Source: Hyphomicrobiales bacterium | GTDB taxonomy: Bacteria > Pseudomonadota > Alphaproteobacteria > Rhizobiales > Beijerinckiaceae | DNA: 64,000 nt | Direction: 5' to 3' | NCBI GenBank assembly: GCA_900466745.1 | Contig: UBNE01000007.1 | Coordinates: forward strand, 83,113-147,112 | Shown here: positions 61,596 to 64,000 of the stretch, in pieces | Numbering within the stretch: the stretch's first letter is position 1 | Layout: the number at the start of each line of letters is the position of its first letter | The notes under the pieces: generated by a model | What the model saw: only the letters and a program-made list of their open reading frames with translations | Database searches by the model: none | Told to the model about the DNA's origin: nothing | Translations under genes and position numbers: made by a program

Positions 61596-62160
61596 ACGCA
61601 GCCGGCGTGGGACAGGCGGCAGCGATAGCGCTTGCAGTCGAAGGGGATCGAGGAATTTGCGGCGATCCTTGTTCGGGATGGCCGGTGGCGTTGGACGAGG
61701 TCCTGGCGAACGGGTTGCTGTCGCAAGTCTTGTCGGCCAGGAGCCTTGTCGGTCAGGAGCTGTTCGCTGGCGGGAGCCGCACGAGCATGACGGACGGCAT
61801 CTTGATGCCGGCGGCCTGGCAGGGCGTGAGCACGGCGATGAAGCCGCTGCCATCGCCGCAACAGGCGAAGCGACGGCTAATTCGTAGTCGGCTCGGAGAC
61901 TGAAAAGACGGCCCGGCGTCAATTGCAGCACAAGCGAAGCTGCGTGTTTGTTCCATAATATGTCTTATGCGAATCGAATCGAAGCCGACCCGGCCTCCCT
62001 GCGCTTTGCCTGTTGCGGTCGCCACCGGCCTTCTCCGTCTTTCGATGTTCTTGCCAAGACCCCGCCGACGCGGCCCCATAGGGAGGCTACGGCGCCTCGC
62101 GCAAGACGAGCATGGCTCAGCGGCCGACAAGAGCCGCCATTTTCGGGAGAGAAACCAGAG
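61596..62160. other. 565-bp gene-poor stretch with an inverted repeat
   Basis: No convincing gene. A 17-bp inverted repeat with one mismatch, CCGCAACAGGCGAAGCG (61856-61872) and CGCTTTGCCTGTTGCGG (62002-62018), spans 160 bp and includes an AT-richer promoter-like patch. The right part must hold the Bug gene promoter. Confidence 0.5.
61954..61969. promoter_or_regulatory. Small operator-like palindrome upstream of the Bug gene
   Basis: CATAATATGTCTTATG: CATAA and TTATG arms around TATGTC, the size of GntR/IclR-type operators. Lies 190 bp before the start codon within the larger inverted repeat. Tentative. Confidence 0.3.
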
Positions 62161-63138
62161 ATGACAACGAGACGACATCTGATCATCGCGGCCGCGGCGG
62201 TTTCGCTGGGCGGACTGGCGGCGCCGGCGCTGGCCCAGACATGGCCGGCCCGCCCGATCACCTTCATCGTGCCCTTCCCGGCCGGCGGCGGCACGGACGC
62301 CTTCGCCCGGCCCCTGGCGGCACAGCTCGACCAGCAGCTCGGCCAGCGCATCGTCATCGAGAACCGCGGCGGCGCCGGCGGCACGGTCGGGGCCTCGGCG
62401 GCGGCCAAGGCGGCGCCAGACGGCTACACCTTCTTCGTCGGCGCCGCCCATCATGCGATCGCGCCGGCGCTCTATCCCAGGCTCGACTACGACATCCAGA
62501 AGGATTTCATCCCGATCGCGGTCATCGCCCAGCCGCCGCAGGTCATCGTCGTGCATCCGGGCAAGGTGCAGGCGAAGACGGTCGCCGAGCTGGTCGACTA
62601 TGCCCGCAAGAACCCGGAAAAGCTCAACTACGCCTCGGCCGGCAACGGCACGACGCACCACCTCGCCGGCGAGCTCTTCCAGATCTCGACCAGGACCAGG
62701 CTGACCCATGTGCCCTATCGCGGCGCCGGCCCGGCCCTGCAGGATACGGTCGCGGGCCAGGTCGACCTGCTCTTCGACGGGCTCGGCTCCTCGGCCGCGC
62801 AGATCCAGAGCGGCGCGCTGCGGGCGCTGGCGGTCGCAGCGCCCTCCCGCTCGGAAGCCGTGCCGGATGTGCCGACGGCCAAGGAGGCCGGGCTCGAGGG
62901 CTTCGAGGTCTCGACCTGGTACGCGCTCTGGGTGCCCAAGGGCACGCCTCCGGAGATCGTGACCCGGATGCGCGACGAGGTGCAGAAGGCCCTCAAGACG
63001 CCCACCATCGAGGCCGCCTGGAAGAAGAACGGCTCGCCGATGCCGACCCTGGCAGGCGACGATTTCGGCAAGTTCATCACCGCCGAGGTCGAGCGCTGGG
63101 GCAAGGTCGTCAAGGAGGCGCAGGTCAAGCTGGAATGA
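62161..63138 (+). CDS. Bug-family tripartite tricarboxylate transporter substrate-binding protein
   Basis: 325 aa periplasmic binding protein (TctC/Bug). The signal peptide TRRHLIIAAAAVSLGGLAAP with twin Arg and ALA-Q cleavage is Tat-like. Mature part has WPARPITFIVPFPAGGGTD, RIVIENRGGAGGTVGA, KAAPDGYTF and VPYRGAGPALQDTVAGQVDL (landmark PYRGAGPA), all characteristic of the family. Binds carboxylates or other small anions; the ligand is unknown. The ATG at 62161 follows GGGAGAGAAACCAGAG. No tctAB genes are adjacent, so it is an orphan receptor, as is common for Bug proteins. Confidence 0.93.
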   Translation: MTTRRHLIIAAAAVSLGGLAAPALAQTWPARPITFIVPFPAGGGTDAFARPLAAQLDQQLGQRIVIENRGGAGGTVGASAAAKAAPDGYTFFVGAAHHAIAPALYPRLDYDIQKDFIPIAVIAQPPQVIVVHPGKVQAKTVAELVDYARKNPEKLNYASAGNGTTHHLAGELFQISTRTRLTHVPYRGAGPALQDTVAGQVDLLFDGLGSSAAQIQSGALRALAVAAPSRSEAVPDVPTAKEAGLEGFEVSTWYALWVPKGTPPEIVTRMRDEVQKALKTPTIEAAWKKNGSPMPTLAGDDFGKFITAEVERWGKVVKEAQVKLE

Positions 63139-63213
63139 GACCGGCGGTTTGCAGCGCCCCTTCCCACTGCCGCATCGCCCTGGCCGAGGCCGTCGATCCG
63201 TGAGAGGTCGCGC

Positions 63214-63360
63214 ATGAGGAGGCTCGCCATCATCGGCCTGGCGGTTGCACTGGCCGGCTTTGCCGCGCTGGTGGCGGTGAGCGTCCTTACCGATTTCGCG
63301 ACCGTTCCCTGTCAGGACGGGATGTGGGATGCGGCAAGGAAGCGTTGCATTCCGACCTGA
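63214..63360 (+). CDS. 48-aa membrane-anchored or secreted peptide with two Cys
   Basis: Reads MRRLAIIGLAVALAGFAALV (signal/anchor helix), then a short tail with CQDGMWDAARKRCIP. C-x-x-G-x-x-W-D-x-x-x-x-x-C-x-P is a recurrent pattern in small secreted Hyphomicrobiales proteins and could form one disulfide in the periplasm. GTGAGAGGTCGC precedes the ATG. Its stop lies next to the convergent recX stop. Function unknown. Confidence 0.6.
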   Translation: MRRLAIIGLAVALAGFAALVAVSVLTDFATVPCQDGMWDAARKRCIPT

Positions 63361-63362
63361 GA

Positions 63363-63935
63363 TCAGGCCGCGCCGCCATCCGCATCATCGTCTCCCGCAC
63401 CGTCGATGACGGCACGGGCGACCGCGATCGAGAAGCCGGCGCGGGCCAATGCGGCGAGGTCCTTCTGGCGGTTCGCGGCCCGGTCGCCACGCGACCATGG
63501 GCCGAGCCGCTTGCGCCGCGCGGTTGTCCGGGCGGCGGCCATCTCCTCCTCGTCCCCGGAGGTGCTGGCCCGTTCCGCAAGCTCGCGACCGACCCCCTTC
63601 GCGGCGAGCGAGGCGGCGACGGCCCGCGCCGAACGGCCCCGGCGGCGAAGCGTTGCAGCCCTCGCCTCGGCGAAGCGCTCGTCGTCAACCAGCCCGGAAG
63701 AAACACAACGCGCCACGACATCGTCGAGCGCGGTTATGTGCAGGGCCGGGTGTTCGCCGTGATGGCGGCAGCTCAGGGCGATCTTGCGCGCGAGCACCCG
63801 GCGCAACTGCGCTGCCGGAGCGGAATAACGCTCGAGATAATGCATCGCGGCGCGCTGGAGATAGTCGGGCGTGATCCGCCGCGGTGCCCGGGCGGGGCGC
63901 GCGCCCCGCCCTCGCCTGTCGCCTTGCTCCGCCAT
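63363..63935 (-). CDS. recX: RecX family regulatory protein
   Basis: 190 aa helical-repeat protein that restrains RecA filaments. Family elements: LQRAAMHYLERYSAPAAQLR near the start, VARCVSSGLVDDERFAEARA and RRRGRSARAVAASLAAKGVG. Length and order of three-helix repeats fit RecX. It is not beside recA here. A partial gene on the same strand ends 1 bp upstream of its start codon. Confidence 0.9.
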   Translation of the reverse strand: MAEQGDRRGRGARPARAPRRITPDYLQRAAMHYLERYSAPAAQLRRVLARKIALSCRHHGEHPALHITALDDVVARCVSSGLVDDERFAEARAATLRRRGRSARAVAASLAAKGVGRELAERASTSGDEEEMAAARTTARRKRLGPWSRGDRAANRQKDLAALARAGFSIAVARAVIDGAGDDDADGGAA

Positions 63936-63936
63936 G

Positions 63937-64000
63937 TCAGTCGGCGATCGGCTTCTGCCGGCCGGCCTTGACGCCGGAGCGCTTCTCCTTGGAGGCCAGC
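63937..64000 (-). CDS. C-terminus of an unidentified gene running off the window
   Basis: Only the last 20 codons are present, ending KRSGVKAGRQKPIAD and a stop at 63937. Basic and lysine-rich. No family can be assigned from so little. It is immediately upstream of recX, so probably cotranscribed. Confidence 0.5.
   Translation of the reverse strand, partial: LASKEKRSGVKAGRQKPIAD

Overview
The window is GC-rich chromosomal DNA from an alphaproteobacterium of the order Hyphomicrobiales. The evidence is the divK-pleD pair, an EipB/DUF1849 envelope protein, a perfect CtrA box (TTAA-N7-TTAA), a DUF3572 gene, and the tig-clpP-clpX-lon and tmk-holB-metG-tatD gene orders. A Bosea-like genus is my guess from overall gene style; this is inference, not a database match. 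Nearly all of the window is core housekeeping sequence. I see no CRISPR array, no intact transposase, no prophage and no recognisable defence locus.

Layout. 1-3.7 kb: nrdA (5' end missing) and nrdB, closed by a strong terminator. 3.7-9.9 kb: small metabolic and membrane genes and tgt. 9.9-14.6 kb: eno, queF, an MFS transporter and kdsA. 14.9-19.4 kb: clpS-clpA and azlCD. 19.5-26.0 kb: a HIT protein, a tightly overlapping RidA-GDPD-FemAB-unknown operon on the minus strand, eipB, and DUF3572-dinB. 26.1-28.0 kb: divK-pleD, then a 0.55 kb gene-free stretch containing a hairpin, then rpmG. 29.0-32.6 kb: rnr-DUF983-NUDIX on the minus strand. 32.6-33.9 kb: a low-GC scar with an orphan gene, a 17-nt match to the 16S rRNA 3' end and two abutting gene remnants. 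33.9-37.2 kb: gluconate genes (gnd, gntK) and a Tat-exported cupredoxin protein. 37.3-44.3 kb: tRNA-Leu, tig, clpP, clpX, lon. 44.3-48.2 kb: a decay zone (baeRF and nhaA pseudogenes, an acquired-looking methyltransferase) next to tRNA-Ser. 48.4-55.9 kb: rlpA, dacF-like, tmk, holB, metG, tatD and an MBL hydrolase. 56-64 kb: ackA, a GH3 glycosidase with a degenerate ABC protein, a Bug-family binding protein, a 48-aa peptide and recX.

Functional themes. One theme is regulated proteolysis: ClpS-ClpA, ClpP, ClpX, Lon and trigger factor. A second is cell-cycle signalling: DivK and PleD, plus a CtrA box in front of the rlpA envelope gene. A third is queuosine: QueF makes preQ1, which Tgt inserts into tRNA. 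A fourth is deoxynucleotide supply and replication: NrdAB, Tmk and HolB.

The most interesting signals are altered active sites in otherwise familiar proteins. NrdB has the class Ic (Mn/Fe, Phe-for-Tyr) pattern. Tgt has lost three of four zinc ligands. The multicopper-oxidase homologue has lost most copper ligands. The ABC protein has every ATPase motif altered. A DD-carboxypeptidase homologue has changed SGN and KTG motifs. The non-coding highlights are a dispersed palindromic repeat family, the 16S-3'-end match, and a deletion scar that appears to have removed both promoters of a divergent AraC/target pair.
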